NCBI RefSeq assembly: GCF_032452875.1
Contig: NW_026893634.1
Location: 124,001-188,000, forward strand
Reading direction: 5' to 3'
Length of the DNA stretch: 64,000 nt
Origin: Bos javanicus
Taxonomy: Eukaryota > Chordata > Mammalia > Artiodactyla > Bovidae
Below are positions 10,940 to 25,195 of this stretch, one piece after another. The position numbers were made by a program, and so were the translations under genes. Every line of letters begins with the position of its first letter. Positions within the stretch are counted from its first letter, which is position 1. The notes under the pieces were generated by a model, which saw nothing but the letters and a program-made list of their open reading frames with translations, did no database searches and was not told the DNA's origin.

Positions 10940-11208
10940 GGGCCTGCTGAGCTGCGTGATTACTGTCTGCTCATCTGCTTGACAATTGCCAGCTGAGCTG
11001 CACGATTCCTGCCTGTCATCTGCTTGACAATTGCCAGCTGTGCTGCGTAATTCCTGCCTGCTCAGCTGCTTGATTATTGCCAGCTGAGCAGCATGATTCC
11101 TCACACCTGAGTTCCATGATTATTGCCTGCTGACTGTTTGATTCGTGCCTACTCAGCTCTTTGTTTATTGCCTCCAGAGGCACATGATCAGTGTATGATA
11201 GCAAACAT
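10940..11208 (+). repeat. Island 7 (type A)
   Basis: GATCTGGG entry, CACCTGAG, ATCAGCGC exit. Confidence 0.95.
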
Positions 11209-12212
11209 GATCAGCGCATGATCAGTCACATGATCAGCGCCATTAAGTCACGTGATCACTACATGATAGTCATGTGATCAGTCCATGCTCAGTCACGGTA
11301 TCAGTGCATGATCAGCCACGTGATCAGTGCATGATCAGCCACGTGATCAGTGCATGATCAGCCACGTGATCAGTGCATGATCAGTCACGTGATCAGTGCA
11401 TGACCAGGCACGTGATCAGTGCATGATCAGCCACGTGATCAGTGCATGATAGCCACGTGATCAGTGCATGATCAGTCACCTGATGGGTGTATGATCAGTC
11501 ACGTGACCAGTACATGGTAGCTACATGATCATTGCATGATCAGCCACGTGAGTAGTGCATGATAGCCACGTGATCAGTGCATGATCAGTCACGTGATCAG
11601 TGCATGATCAGTCACGTGATCAGTGCATGATAAGTCACGTGATCAGTGCATGATCAATTACGTGATCAGTGCATGATCAGTCACGTGACCAGTACATGGT
11701 AGCTACGTGATCAGTGCATGATCAGCCACGTGAGCAGTGCATGATAGCCACGTGATCAGTGCATGATCAGTCACATGATCAGTGTATGATCATCCACGTG
11801 ATCAGTGCATGATCAGTCACGTGATCAGTGCATGATATAGACGTGATCAGTGCATGATCAGTCACGTGATCAGTGCATGATCAGCCACGTGATCAGTGCA
11901 TGATAGCCAGTGAATGAGTGCATGATAGCCAGTGATCAGTGCATGATCAGTCACGTGATCAGTGTATGATCAGCCACGTGATCAGTGCATGATAGCCACG
12001 TGATCAGTGCATGATCAGCCACGTGATCAGTGCATGATCAGTTACGTGAGCAGTGTATGATCAGCCACGTGATCAGTGCATGGTCAGACACGTGAACAGT
12101 GTATGATCAGCCACGTGATCAGTGCATGATAGCCACGTGATCAGTGCATGATCAGTCACGTGATCAGTGTATGATCAGCCACGTGAACAGTGCATGCTCA
12201 GTCACGTGATCT
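11209..12212 (+). repeat. Array interval 7 (contracted A arm)
   Basis: J, T at 11477, K at 11906. The arm runs from a T-type start into a K-type end, skipping D, so two type A islands are adjacent. Confidence 0.9.
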
Positions 12213-12480
12213 GGGCCTGCTGAGCTGCGTGATTACTGTCTGCTCATCTGCTTGACAATTGCCAGCTGAGCTGCACGATTCCTGCCTGTCATCTGCTTGA
12301 CAATTGCCAGCTGTGCTGCGTAATTCCTGCCTGCTCAGCTGCTTGATTATTGCCAGCTGAGCAGCATGATTCCTCACACTGAGTTCCATGATTATTGCCT
12401 GCTGACTGTTTGATTCGTGCCTACTCAGCTCTTTGTTTATTGCCTCCAGAGGCACATGATCAGTGTATGATAGCAAACAT
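12213..12480 (+). repeat. Island 8 (type A, 1-bp deletion)
   Basis: 268 bp: CACACTGAG lacks one C of CACACCTGAG. The deletion shifts the spurious minus-strand frame, so it runs 92 codons here. Confidence 0.95.
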
Positions 12481-15138
12481 GATCAGCGCATGATCAGTCA
12501 CATGATCAGCGCCATTAAGTCACGTGATCACTACATGATAGTCATGTGATCAGTCCATGCTCAGTCACGGTATCAGTGCATGATCAGCCACGTGATCAGT
12601 GCATGATCTGTCACATGATTAGTGTATGATCATCCACGTGATCAGTGCATGGGCAGTCATGTGATCAGTGCATGATATAGACGTGATCAGTGCATGATCA
12701 GTCACGTGATCAGTGCATGATAGCCACGTGATCAGTGCATGATCAGTCACCTGATGGGTGTATGATCATTCACGTGACCTGTACATGGTAGCTACATGAT
12801 CATTGCATGATCAGCCACGTGAGTAGTGCATGATAGCCACGTGATCAGTGCATGATCAGTCACGTGATCAGTGCATGATCAGTCACGTGATCAGTGCATG
12901 ATCAGCCACGTGATCAGTGCATGATCAGCCACGTGATCAGTGCATGATAGCCACGTGATCAGTGCATGATCAGTCACGTGATCAGTGCATGATCAGCCAC
13001 GTGATCAGTGCATGATCAGCCACGTGATCAGTGCATGATAGCCACGTGATCAGTGCATGATCAGTCACGTGATCAGTGCATGATCAGTCACGTGACCAGT
13101 GCATGATAGCTACGTGATCAGTGCATGATCAGCCACGTGATCAGTGCATGATAGCCACGTGATCAGTGCATGATCAGTCACGTGATCAGTGCATGATCAG
13201 TCACGTGATCAGTGCATGATCAGCCACGTGATCAGTGCATGATAGCCACGTGATCAGTGCATGATCAGTCACGTGATCAGTGCATGATCAGTCACGTGAT
13301 CAGTGCATGATCAGCCACGTGATCAGTGCATGATCAGCCACGTGATCAGTGCATGATCAGTACGTGATCAGTGCATGATCAGTCACGTGATCAGTGCATG
13401 ATAGCCACGTGATCAGTGCATGATCAGCCACGTGATCAGTGCATGATAGCCACGTGATCAGTGCATGATCAGTCACGTGATCAGTGCATGATCAGCCACG
13501 TGATCAGTGCATGATCAGTCACGTGATCAGTGCATGATCAGTTACGTGATCAGTGCATGATCAGTCACGTGATCAGTGCATGATAGCCACGTGATCAGTG
13601 CATGATCAGCCACGTGATCAGTGCATGATAGCCACGTGATCAGTGCATGATAGCCACGTGATCAGTGCATGATCAGTCACGTGATCAGTGCATGATCAGC
13701 CACGTGATCAGTGCATGATAGCCACGTGATCAGTGCATGATAGCCACGTGATCAGTGCATGATAGCCACGTGATCAGTGCATGATCAGTCACGTGATCAT
13801 GCATGATCAGCCACGTGATCAGTGCATGATCAGCCACGTGATCAGTGCATGATCAGTTACGTGATCAGTGCATGATCAGTCACGTGATCAGTGCATGATA
13901 GCTACGTGATCAGTGCATGATCAGCCACGTGATCAGTGCATGATAGCCACGTGATCAGTGCATGATCAGTCACGTGATCAGTGCATGATCAGTCACGTGA
14001 TCAGTGCATGATCAGCCACGTGATCAGTGCATGATCAGCCACGTGATCAGTGCATGATCAATCACGTGATCAGTGCATGATCAGTCACGTGATCAGTGCA
14101 TGATAGCCACGTGATCAGTGCATGATCAGCCACGTGATCAGTGCATGATAGCCACGTGATCAGTGCATGATCAGTCACGTGATCAGTGCATGATCAGTCA
14201 CGTGATCAGTGCATGATCAGTCACGTGATCAGTGCATGATCAGCCACGTGATCAGTGCATGATCAGTCACGTGATCAGTACATGGTAGCTACGTGATCAT
14301 TGCATGATCAGCCACGTGATCAGTGCATGATAGCCACGTGATCAGTGCATGATAGCCACGTGATCAGTGCATGATCAGTCATGTGATACGTGTGTGATCA
14401 GCCACGTGATCAGTGCATGATATCCACGTGATCAGTGCATGATAGCCACGTGATCAGTGCATGATCAGTCACGTGATACATGTGTGATCAGCCACGTGAT
14501 CAGTGCATGATGAGCCACGTGATCAGTGCAGGATCAATTACGTGATCAGTGCATGATCAGTCACGTGACCAGTACATGGTTGCTACGTGATCGTTGCATG
14601 ATCAGCCACGTGAGCAGAGCATGATAGCCACGTGATCAGTGCATGATCAGTCACGTGATCAGTACATGATCAGTCACGTGAACAGTGCATGATCATTTAC
14701 GTGATCTGTGCATGATCAGTCACGTGACCAGTATATGGTAGCTACGTGATCATTCCATGACGAGCCACGTGAGCAGTGCATGATAGCCACGTGATGTGTG
14801 CATGATGAGTTACGTGAGCAGAGTATGATCAGCCACGTGATCAGTGCATGAGTGCCACGTGATCAGTGCATGATATGTCACGTGACAGGTGTGTGATCAG
14901 CCACGTGAACAGTGCATGTTCAGCCACGTGATCAGTGCATGATAGCCACGTGATCAGTGCATGATCAGTTACGTGAGCAGTGTATGATCAGCCACGTGAT
15001 CAGTGCATGGTCAGACACGTGAACAGTGTATGATCAGCCACGTGATCAGTGCATGATATCCAAGTGATCAGTGCATGATCATCACGTGATCAGTGTATGA
15101 TCAGCCACGTGAACAGTGCATGCTCAGTCACGTGATCA
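12481..15138 (+). repeat. Array interval 8 (expanded A arm)
   Basis: J, a GGGCAGTCATG monomer and GATATAGACG near 12667, T at 12748, a long run of near-standard monomers at about 12840-14280, then full block D from 14380. Confidence 0.9.
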
Positions 15139-15407
15139 GGGCCTGCTGAGCTGCGTGATTACTGTCTGCTCATCTGCTTGACAATTGCCAGCTGAGCTGC
15201 ACGATTCCTGCCTGTCATCTGCTTGACAATTGCCAGCTGTGCTGCGTAATTCCTGCCTGCTCAGCTGCTTGATTATTGCCAGCTGAGCAGCATGATTCCT
15301 CACAGCTGAGTTCCATGATTATTGCCTGCTGACTGTTTGATTCGTGCCTACTCAGCTCTTTGTTTATTGCCTCCAGAGGCACATGATCAGTGTATGATAG
15401 CAAACAT
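15139..15407 (+). repeat. Island 9 (type B)
   Basis: GATCAGGG entry, CAGCTGAG, ATCAGTGC exit. Confidence 0.95.
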
Positions 15408-16481
15408 GATCAGTGCATGATCAGTCACATGATCAGCGCCATTAAGTCACGTGATCACTACATGATAGTCATGTGATCAGTCCATGCTCAGTCACGGTAT
15501 CAGTGCATGATCAGCCACGTGATCAGTGCATGATCAGCCACGTGATCAGTGCATGATAGCCATGTGATCAGTGCATGATCAGTCACGTGATCAGTGCATG
15601 ATCAGGCAGGTGATCAGTGCATGATCAGTCACGTGATCAGTGCATGATCAGTCACGTGATCAGTGCATGATCAGTCACGTGATCAGTGCATGATCAGCCA
15701 CGTGATCAGTGCATGATCAGCCACGTGATCAGTGCATGATCAGTCACGTGATCAGTGCATGATCAGTCACGTGACCAGTACATGGTAGCTACGTGATCAT
15801 TGCATGATCAGCCACGTGAGCAGTGCATGATAGCCACGTGATCAGTGCATGATCAGTCACGTGATCAGTGCATGATCAGTCACGTGATCAGTGCATGATC
15901 AGTCACGTGATCAGTGCATGATCAATTACGTGATCAGTGCATGATCAGTCACGTGACCAGTACATGGTAGCTACGTGATCAGTGCATGATCAGCCACGTG
16001 ATCAGTGCATGATAGCCACGTGATCAGTGCATGATCAGTCACGTGATCAGTGCATGATCATCCACGTGATCAGTGCATGATCAGTCACGTGATCAGTGCA
16101 TGATATAGACGTGATCAGTGCATGATCAGTCACGTGATCAGTGCATGATCAGCCACGTGATCAGTGCATGATAGCCAGTGAATGAGTGCATGATAGCCAG
16201 TGATCAGTGCATGATCAGTCACGTGATCAGTGCATGATCAGCCACGTGATCAGTGCATGATCAGCCACGTGATCAGTGCATGATCAGCCACGTGATCAGT
16301 GCATGATCAGTTACGTGAGCAGTGTATGATCAGCCACGTGATCAGTGCATGGTCAGACACGTGAACAGTGTATGATCAGCCACGTGATCAGTGCATGATA
16401 GCCACGTGATCAGTGCATGATCAGTCACGTGATCAGTGTATGATCAGCCACGTGAACAGTGCATGCTCAGTCACGTGATCT
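15408..16481 (+). repeat. Array interval 9 (canonical B arm)
   Basis: P1/P2 at 15781/15963, K at 16173. Same layout and near-identical length as interval 2. Confidence 0.9.
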
Positions 16482-16750
16482 GGGCCTGCTGAGCTGCGTG
16501 ATTACTGTCTGCTCATCTGCTTGACAATTGCCAGCTGAGCTGCACGATTCCTGCCTGTCATCTGCTTGACAATTGCCAGCTGTGCTGCGTAATTCCTGCC
16601 TGCTCAGCTGCTTGATTATTGCCAGCTGAGCAGCATGATTCCTCACAGCTGAGTTCCATGATTATTGCCTGCTGACTGTTTGATTCGTGCCTACTCAGCT
16701 CTTTGTTTATTGCCTCCAGAGGCACATGATCAGTGTATGATAGCAAACAT
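16482..16750 (+). repeat. Island 10 (hybrid)
   Basis: Type A entry GATCTGGG, but CAGCTGAG and exit ATCAGTGC are type B. The following arm carries T, which is type A, so at least two switches lie in or near this island. Confidence 0.93.
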
Positions 16751-18073
16751 GATCAGTGCATGATCAGTCACATGATCAGCGCCATTAAGTCACGTGATCA
16801 CTACATGATAGTCATGTGATCAGTCCATGCTCAGTCACGGTATCAGTGCATGATCAGCCACGTGATCAGTGCATGATCAGCCACGTGATCAGTGCATGAT
16901 CAGCCACGTGATCAGTGCATGATCAGTCACGTGATCAGTGCATGATCAGGCACGTGATCAGTGCATGATCAGCCACGTGATCAGTGCATGATAGCCACGT
17001 GATCAGTGCATGATCAGTCACCTGATGGGTGTATGATCAGTCACGTGACCAGTACATGGTAGCTACATGATCATTGCATGATCAGCCACGTGAGTAGTGC
17101 ATGATCAGCCACGTGATCAGTGCATGATCAGTCACGTGATCAGTGCATGATCAGTCACGTGATCAGTGCATGATCAGCCACGTGATCAGTGCATGATCAG
17201 TCACGTGATCAGTGCATGATCAGCCACGTGATCAGTGCATGATCAGTCACGTGATCAGTGCATGATAGCCACGTGATCAGTGCATGATCAGTCACGTGAT
17301 CAGTGCATGATAGCCACGTGATCAGTGCATGATCAGTCACGTGATCAGTGCATGATCAGTCACGTGACCAGTACATGGTAGCTACGTGATCAGTGCATGA
17401 TCAGCCACGTGATCAGTGCATGATAGCCACGTGATCAGTGCATGATCAGTCACGTGATCAGTGCATGATCAGTCACGTGATCAGTGCATGATCAGTCACG
17501 TGATCAGTGCATGATCAATTACGTGATCAGTGCATGATCAGTCACGTGATCAGTGCATGATAGCTACGTGATCAGTGCATGATCAGCCACGTGATCAGTG
17601 CATGATAGCCACGTGATCAGTGCATGATCAGTCACGTGATCAGTGCATGATCATCCACGTGATCAGTGCATGATCAGTCACGTGATCAGTGCATGATATA
17701 GACGTGATCAGTGCATGATCAGTCACGTGATCAGTGCATGATCAGCCACGTGATCAGTGCATGATAGCCAGTGATCAGTGCATGATAGCCAGTGATCAGT
17801 GCATGATCAGTCACGTGATCAGTGTATGATCAGCCACGTGATCAGTGCATGATCAGCCACGTGATCAGTGCATGATCAGCCACGTGATCAGTGCATGATC
17901 AGTTACGTGAGCAGTGTATGATCAGCCACGTGATCAGTGCATGGTCAGACACGTGAACAGTGTATGATCAGCCACGTGATCAGTGCATGATAGCCACGTG
18001 ATCAGTGCATGATCAGTCACGTGATCAGTGTATGATCAGCCACGTGAACAGTGCATGCTCAGTCACGTGATCT
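16751..18073 (+). repeat. Array interval 10
   Basis: J, T at 17019, near-standard monomers, K at 17766. No D. Confidence 0.9.
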
Positions 18074-18342
18074 GGGCCTGCTGAGCTGCGTGATTACTGT
18101 CTGCTCATCTGCTTGACAATTGCCAGCTGAGCTGCACGATTCCTGCCTGTCATCTGCTTGACAATTGCCAGCTGTGCTGCGTAATTCCTGCCTGCTCAGC
18201 TGCTTGATTATTGCCAGCTGAGCAGCATGATTCCTCACACCTGAGTTCCATGATTATTGCCTGCTGACTGTTTGATTCGTGCCTACTCAGCTCTTTGTTT
18301 ATTGCCTCCAGAGGCACATGATCAGTGTATGATAGCAAACAT
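18074..18342 (+). repeat. Island 11 (type A)
   Basis: GATCTGGG entry, CACCTGAG, ATCAGCGC exit. Confidence 0.95.
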
Positions 18343-20343
18343 GATCAGCGCATGATCAGTCACATGATCAGCGCCATTAAGTCACGTGATCACTACATGA
18401 TAGTCATGTGATCAGTCCATGCTCAGTCACGGTATCAGTGCATGATCAGCCACGTGATCAGTGCATGATCTGTCACATGATTAGTGTATGATCATCCACG
18501 TGATCAGTGCATGGGCAGTCATGTGATCAGTGCATGATATAGACGTGATCAGTGCATGATCAGTCTCGTGATCAGTGCATGATAGCCACGTGATCAGTGC
18601 ATGATCAGTCACCTGATGGGTGTATGATCATTCACGTGACCTGTACATGGTAGCTACATGATCATTGCATGATCAGCCACGTGAGTAGTGCATGATAGCC
18701 ACGTGATCACTGCATGATCAGTCACGTGATCAGTGCATGATCAGTCACGTGATCAGTGCATGATCAGCCACGTGATCAGTGCATGATCAGCCACGTGATC
18801 AGTGCATGATAGCCACGTGATCAGTGCATGATCAGTCACGTGATCAGTGCATGATCAGGCACGTGATCAGTGCATGATCAGCCACGTGATCAGTGCATGA
18901 TAGCCACGTGATCAGTGCATGATCAGTCACGTGATCAGTGCATGATCAGTCACTGACCAGTACATGGTAGCTACGTGATCATTGCATGATCAGCCACGTG
19001 ATCAGTGCATGATAGCCACGTGATCAGTGCATGATCAGTCACGTGATCAGTGCATGATCAGTCATGTGATCAGTGCATGATCAGGCACGTGATCAGTGCA
19101 TGATCAGCCACGTGATCAGTGCATGATAGCCACGTGATCAGTGCATGATCAGTCACGTGATCAGTGCATGATCAGTCACGTGATCAGTGCATGATCAGCC
19201 ACGTGATCAGTGCATGATCAGCCACGTGATCAGTGCATGATCAATCACGTGATCAGTGCATGATCAGTCACGTGATCAGTGCATGATAGCTACGTGATCA
19301 GTGCATGATCAGCCACGTGATCAGTGCATGATAGCCACGTGATCAGTGCATGATCAGTCACGTGATCAGTGCATGATCAGTCACGTGATCAGTGCATGAT
19401 CAGTCACGTGATCAGTGCATGATCAATTACGTGATCAGTGCATGATCAGTCACGTGATCAGTGCATGGTAGCTACGTGATCATTGCATGATCAGCCACGT
19501 GATCAGTGCATGATAGCCACGTGATCAGTGCATGATAGCCACGTGATCAGTGCATGATCAGTCATGTGATACGTGTGTGATCAGCCACGTGATCAGTGCA
19601 TGATATCCACGTGATCAGTGCATGATAGCCACGTGATCAGTGCATGAGAGCCACGTGATCAGTGCATGATCAGTCACGTGATACATGTGTGATCAGCCAC
19701 GTGATCAGTGCATGATGAGCCACGTGATCAGTGCATGATCAATTACGTGATCAGTGCATGATCAGTCACGTGACCAGTACATGGTTGCTACGTGATCGTT
19801 GCATGATCAGCCACGTGAGCAGTGCATGATAGCCACGTGATCAGTGCATGATCAGTCACGTGATCAGTACATGATCAGTCACGTGAACAGTGCATGATCA
19901 TTTACGTGATCTGTGCATGATCAGTCACGTGACCAGTATATGGTAGCTACGTGATCATTCCATGACGAGCCACGTGAGCAGTGCATGATAGCCACGTGAT
20001 GTGTGCATGATCAGTTACGTGAGCAGAGTATGATCAGCCACGTGATCAGTGCATGAGTGCCACGTGATCAGTGCATGATATGTCACGTGACAGGTGTGTG
20101 ATCAGCCACGTGAACAGTGCATGTTCAGCCACGTGATCAGTGCATGATAGCCACGTGATCAGTGCATGATCAGTTACGTGAGCAGTGTATGATCAGCCAC
20201 GTGATCAGTGCATGGTCAGACACGTGAACAGTGTATGATCAGCCACGTGATCAGTGCATGATATCCAAGTGATCAGTGCATGATCATCACGTGATCAGTG
20301 TATGATCAGCCACGTGAACAGTGCATGCTCAGTCACGTGATCA
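18343..20343 (+). repeat. Array interval 11 (long A arm)
   Basis: J, GGGCAGTCATG and GATATAGACG monomers near 18510-18545, T at 18610, block D from 19563 (781 bp form with one extra monomer). Confidence 0.9.
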
Positions 20344-20612
20344 GGGCCTGCTGAGCTGCGTGATTACTGTCTGCTCATCTGCTTGACAATTGCCAGCTGA
20401 GCTGCACGATTCCTGCCTGTCATCTGCTTGACAATTGCCAGCTGTGCTGCGTAATTCCTGCCTGCTCAGCTGCTTGATTATTGCCAGCTGAGCAGCATGA
20501 TTCCTCACAGCTGAGTTCCATGATTATTGCCTGCTGACTGTTTGATTCGTGCCTACTCAGCTCTTTGTTTATTGCCTCCAGAGGCACATGATCAGTGTAT
20601 GATAGCAAACAT
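20344..20612 (+). repeat. Island 12 (type B)
   Basis: GATCAGGG entry, CAGCTGAG, ATCAGTGC exit. Confidence 0.95.
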
Positions 20613-21776
20613 GATCAGTGCATGATCAGTCACATGATCAGCGCCATTAAGTCACGTGATCACTACATGATAGTCATGTGATCAGTCCATGCTCAGTCAC
20701 GGTATCAGTGCATGATCAGCCACGTGATCAGTGCATGATCAGCCACGTGATCAGTGCATGATAGCCATGTGATCAGTGCATGATCAGTCACGTGATCAGT
20801 GCATGATCAGGCACGTGATCAGTGCATGATCAGTCACGTGATCAGTGCATGATCAGTCACGTGATCAGTGCATGATCAGTCACGTGATCAGTGCATGATC
20901 AGCCACGTGATCAGTGCATGATCAGCCACGTGATCAGTGCATGATCAATCACGTGATCAGTGCATGATCAGTCACGTGACCAGTACATGGTAGCTACGTG
21001 ATCATTGCATGATCAGCCACGTGAGCAGTGCATGATAGCCACGTGATCAGTGCATGATCAGTCACGTGATCAGTGCATGATCAGTCACGTGATCAGTGCA
21101 TGATCAGTCACGTGATCAGTGCATGATCAATTACGTGATCAGTGCATGATCAGTCACGTGATCAGTACATGGTAGCTACGTGATCATTGCATGATCAGCC
21201 ACGTGATCAGTGCATGATAGCCACGTGATCAGTGCATGATCAGTCACATGATCAGTGCATGATCATCACGTGATCAGTGCATGATCAGTCACGTGATCAG
21301 TGCATGATATAGACGTGATCAGTGCATGATCAGTCACGTGATCAGTGCATGATCAGCCACGTGATCAGTGCATGATAGCCAGTGAATCAGTGCATGATAG
21401 CCAGTGATCAGTGCATGATCAGTCACGTGATCAGTGCATGATCAGCCACGTGATCAGTGCATGATAGCCACGTGATCAGTGCATGATCAGCCACGTGATC
21501 AGTGCATGATCAGTCACGTGATCAGTGCATGATCAGCCACGTGATCAGTGCATGATCAGCCACGTGATCAGTGCATGATCAGCCACGTGATCAGTGCATG
21601 ATCAGTTACGTGAGCAGTGTATGATCAGCCACGTGATCAGTGCATGGTCAGACACGTGAACAGTGTATGATCAGCCACGTGATCAGTGCATGATAGCCAC
21701 GTGATCAGTGCATGATCAGTCACGTGATCAGCGTATGATCAGCCACGTGAACAGTGCATGCTCAGTCACGTGATCT
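20613..21776 (+). repeat. Array interval 12 (B arm plus 4 monomers)
   Basis: P1/P2 at 20986/21168, K at 21377. Four extra standard monomers (about 91 bp) lie between K and the next island; interval 16 has the same extra block. Confidence 0.9.
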
Positions 21777-22045
21777 GGGCCTGCTGAGCTGTGTGATTAC
21801 CGTCTGCTCATCTGCTTGACAATTGCCAGCTGAGCTGCACGATTCCTGCCTGTCATCTGATTGACAATTATCAGCTGTGCTGCGTAATTCCTGCCTGCTC
21901 AGCTGCTTGATTATTGCCAGCTGAGCAGCATGATTCCTCACACCTGAGTTCCATGATTATTGCCTGCTGACTGTTTGATTCGTGCCTACTCAGCTCTTTG
22001 TTTATTGCCTCCAGAGGCACATGATCAGTGTATGATAGCAAACAT
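21777..22045 (+). repeat. Island 13 (type A, TATCAG variant)
   Basis: GATCTGGG entry, CACCTGAG, TATCAGCTG, ATCAGCGC exit. Private changes include GCTGTGTGATTACCG near the left end and CTGATTGACAATT. Confidence 0.95.
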
Positions 22046-23585
22046 GATCAGCGCATGATCAGTCACATGATCAGCGCCATTAAGTCACGTGATCACTACA
22101 TGATAGTCATGTGATCAGTGATCAGTCCATGCTCAGTCATGGTATCAGTGCATGATCAGCCACGTGATCAGTGCATGATACCACGTGATCAGTGCATGAT
22201 CAGTCACGTGATCAGTGCATGATCAGTCACTGATCAGTGCATGATAGCTACGTGATCAGTGCATGATCAGCCACGTGATAGTGCATGATAGCCACGTGAT
22301 CAGTCACGTGATCAGTGCATGATCAGTCATGTGATCAGTGCATGATCAGGCACGTGATCAGTGCATGATCAGCCACGTGATCAGTGCATGATAGCCACGT
22401 GATCAGTGCATGATCAGTCACGTGATCAGTGCATGATCAGTCACGTGATCAGTGCATGATCAGCCACGTGATCAGTGCATGATCAGCCACGTGATCAGTG
22501 CATGATCAGTCACGTGATCAGTGCATGATCAGTCACGTGATCAGTGCATGGTAGCCACGTGATCAGTGCATGATCAGCCACGTGATCAGTGCATGATAGC
22601 CACGTGATCAGTGCATGATCAGTCACGTGATCAGTGCATGATCAGTCACGTGATCAGTGCATGATCAGTCACGTGATCAGTGCATGATCAATTACGTGAT
22701 CAGTGCATGATCAGTCACGTGACCAGTACATGGTAGCTACGTGATCATTGCATGATCAGCCACGTGATCAGTGCATGATAGCCACGTGATCAGTGCATGA
22801 TAGCCACGTGATCAGTGCATGATCAGTCATGTGATCGTGTGTGATCAGCCACGTGATCAGTGCATGATATCCACGTGATCAGTGCATGATAGCCACGTGA
22901 TCAGTGCATGATCAGTCACGTGATACATGTGTGATCAGCCACGTGATCAGTGCATGATGAGCCACGTGATCAGTGCAGGATCAATTACGTGATCAGTGCA
23001 TGATCAGTCACGTGACCAGTACATGGTTGCTACGTGATCGTTGCATGATCAGCCACGTGAGCAGAGCATGATAGCCACGTGATCAGTGCATGATCAGTCA
23101 CGTGATCAGTACATGATCAGTCACGTGAACAGTGCATGATCATTTACGTGATCTGTGCATGATCAGTCACGTGACCAGTATATGGTAGCTACGTGATCAT
23201 TCCATGACGAGCCACGTGAGCAGTGCATGATAGCCACGTGATGTGTGCATGATGAGTTACGTGAGCAGAGTATGATCAGCCACGTGATCAGTGCATGAGT
23301 GCCACGTGATCAGTGCATGATATGTCACGTGACAGGTGTGTGATCAGCCACGTGAACAGTGCATGTTCAGCCACGTGATCAGTGCATGATAGCCACGTGA
23401 TCAGTGCATGATCAGTTACGTGAGCAGTGTATGATCAGCCACGTGATCAGTGCATGGTCAGACACGTGAACAGTGTATGATCAGCCACGTGATCAGTGCA
23501 TGATATCCAAGTGATCAGTGCATGATCATCACGTGATCAGTGTATGATCAGCCACGTGAACAGTGCATGCTCAGTCACGTGATCA
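22046..23585 (+). repeat. Array interval 13 (rearranged A arm)
   Basis: J has a small duplication (GATCAGTGATCAGTCC) and CATGGTATC. No T. Several irregular monomers lie at about 22165-22320 (GATACCACG, CACGTGATAGTGC, CACGTGATCAGTCACGTG). Block D runs from 22828. Confidence 0.9.
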
Positions 23586-23854
23586 GGGCCTGCTGAGCTG
23601 CGTGATTACTGTCTGCTCATCTGCTTGACAATTGCCAGCTGAGCTGCACGATTCCTGCCTGTCATCTGCTTGACAATTGCCAGCTGTGCTGCGTAATTCC
23701 TGCCTGCTCAGCTGCTTGATTATTGCCAGCTGAGCAGCATGATTCCTCACAGCTGAGTTCCATGATTATTGCCTGCTGACTGTATGATTCGTGCCTACTC
23801 AGCTCTTTGTTTATTGCCTCCAGAGGCACATGATCAGTGTATGATAGCAAACAT
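23586..23854 (+). repeat. Island 14 (type B, GACTGTATGA variant)
   Basis: GATCAGGG, CAGCTGAG, ATCAGTGC. GACTGTATGA replaces GACTGTTTGA. Confidence 0.95.
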
Positions 23855-24927
23855 GATCAGTGCATGATCAGTCACATGATCAGCGCCATTAAGTCACGTG
23901 ATCACTACATGATAGTCATGTGATCAGTCCATGCTCAGTCACGGTATCAGTGCATGATCAGCCACGTGATCAGTGCATGATCAGCCACGTGATCAGTGCA
24001 TGATAGCCATGTGATCAGTGCATGATCAGTCACGTGATCAGTGCATGATCAGGCAGGTGATCAGTGCATGATCAGTCACGTGATCAGTGCATGATCAGTC
24101 ACGTGATCAGTGCATGATCAGTCACGTGATCAGTGCATGATCAGCCACGTGATCAGTGCATGATCAGCCACGTGATCAGTGCATGATCAGTCACGTGATC
24201 AGTGCATGATCAGTCACGTGACCAGTACATGGTAGCTACGTGATCATTGCATGATCAGCCACGTGAGCAGTGCATGATAGCCACGTGATCAGTGCATGAT
24301 CAGTCACGTGATCAGTGCATGATCACTCACGTGATCAGTGCATGATCAGTCACGTGATCAGTGCATGATCAATTACGTGATCAGTGCATGATCAGTCACG
24401 TGACCAGTACATGGTAGCTACGTGATCATTGCATGATCAGCCACGTGATCAGTGCATGATAGCCACGTGATCAGTGCATGATCAGTCACATGATCAGTGC
24501 ATGATCATCCACGTGATCAGTGCATGATCAGTCACGTGATCAGTGCATGATATAGACGTGATCAGTGCATGATCAGTCACGTGATCAGTGCATGATCAGC
24601 CACGTGATCAGTGCATGATAGCCAGTGAATGAGTGCATGATAGCCAGTGATCAGTGCATGATCAGTCACGTGATCAGTGCATGATCAGCCACGTGATCAG
24701 TGCATGATAGCCACGTGATCAGTGCATGATCAGCCACGTGATCAGTGCATGATCAGTTACGTGAGCAGTGTATGATCAGCCACGTGATCAGTGCATGGTC
24801 AGACACGTGAACAGTGTATGATCAGCCACGTGATCAGTGCATGATAGCCACGTGATCAGTGCATGATCAGTCACGTGATCAGTGTATGATCAGCCACGTG
24901 AACAGTGCATGCTCAGTCACGTGATCT
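23855..24927 (+). repeat. Array interval 14 (canonical B arm)
   Basis: P1/P2 at 24228/24410, K at 24620. Same length as interval 2 (1073 bp). Confidence 0.9.
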
Positions 24928-25195
24928 GGGCCTGCTGAGCTGCGTGATTACTGTCTGCTCATCTGCTTGACAATTGCCAGCTGAGCTGCACGATTCCTGC
25001 CTGTCATCTGCTTGACAATTATCAGCTGTGCTGCGTAATTCCTGCCTGCTCAGCTGCTTGATTATTGCCAGCTGAGCAGCATGATTCCTCACACTGAGTT
25101 CCATGATTATTGCCTGCTGACTGTTTGATTCGTGCCTACTCAGCTCTTTGTTTATTGCCTCCAGAGGCACATGATCAGTGTATGATAGCAAACAT
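24928..25195 (+). repeat. Island 15 (hybrid, 1-bp deletion)
   Basis: 268 bp. GATCTGGG, TATCAGCTG, CACACTGAG with one base lost, exit ATCAGTGC. Confidence 0.95.
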
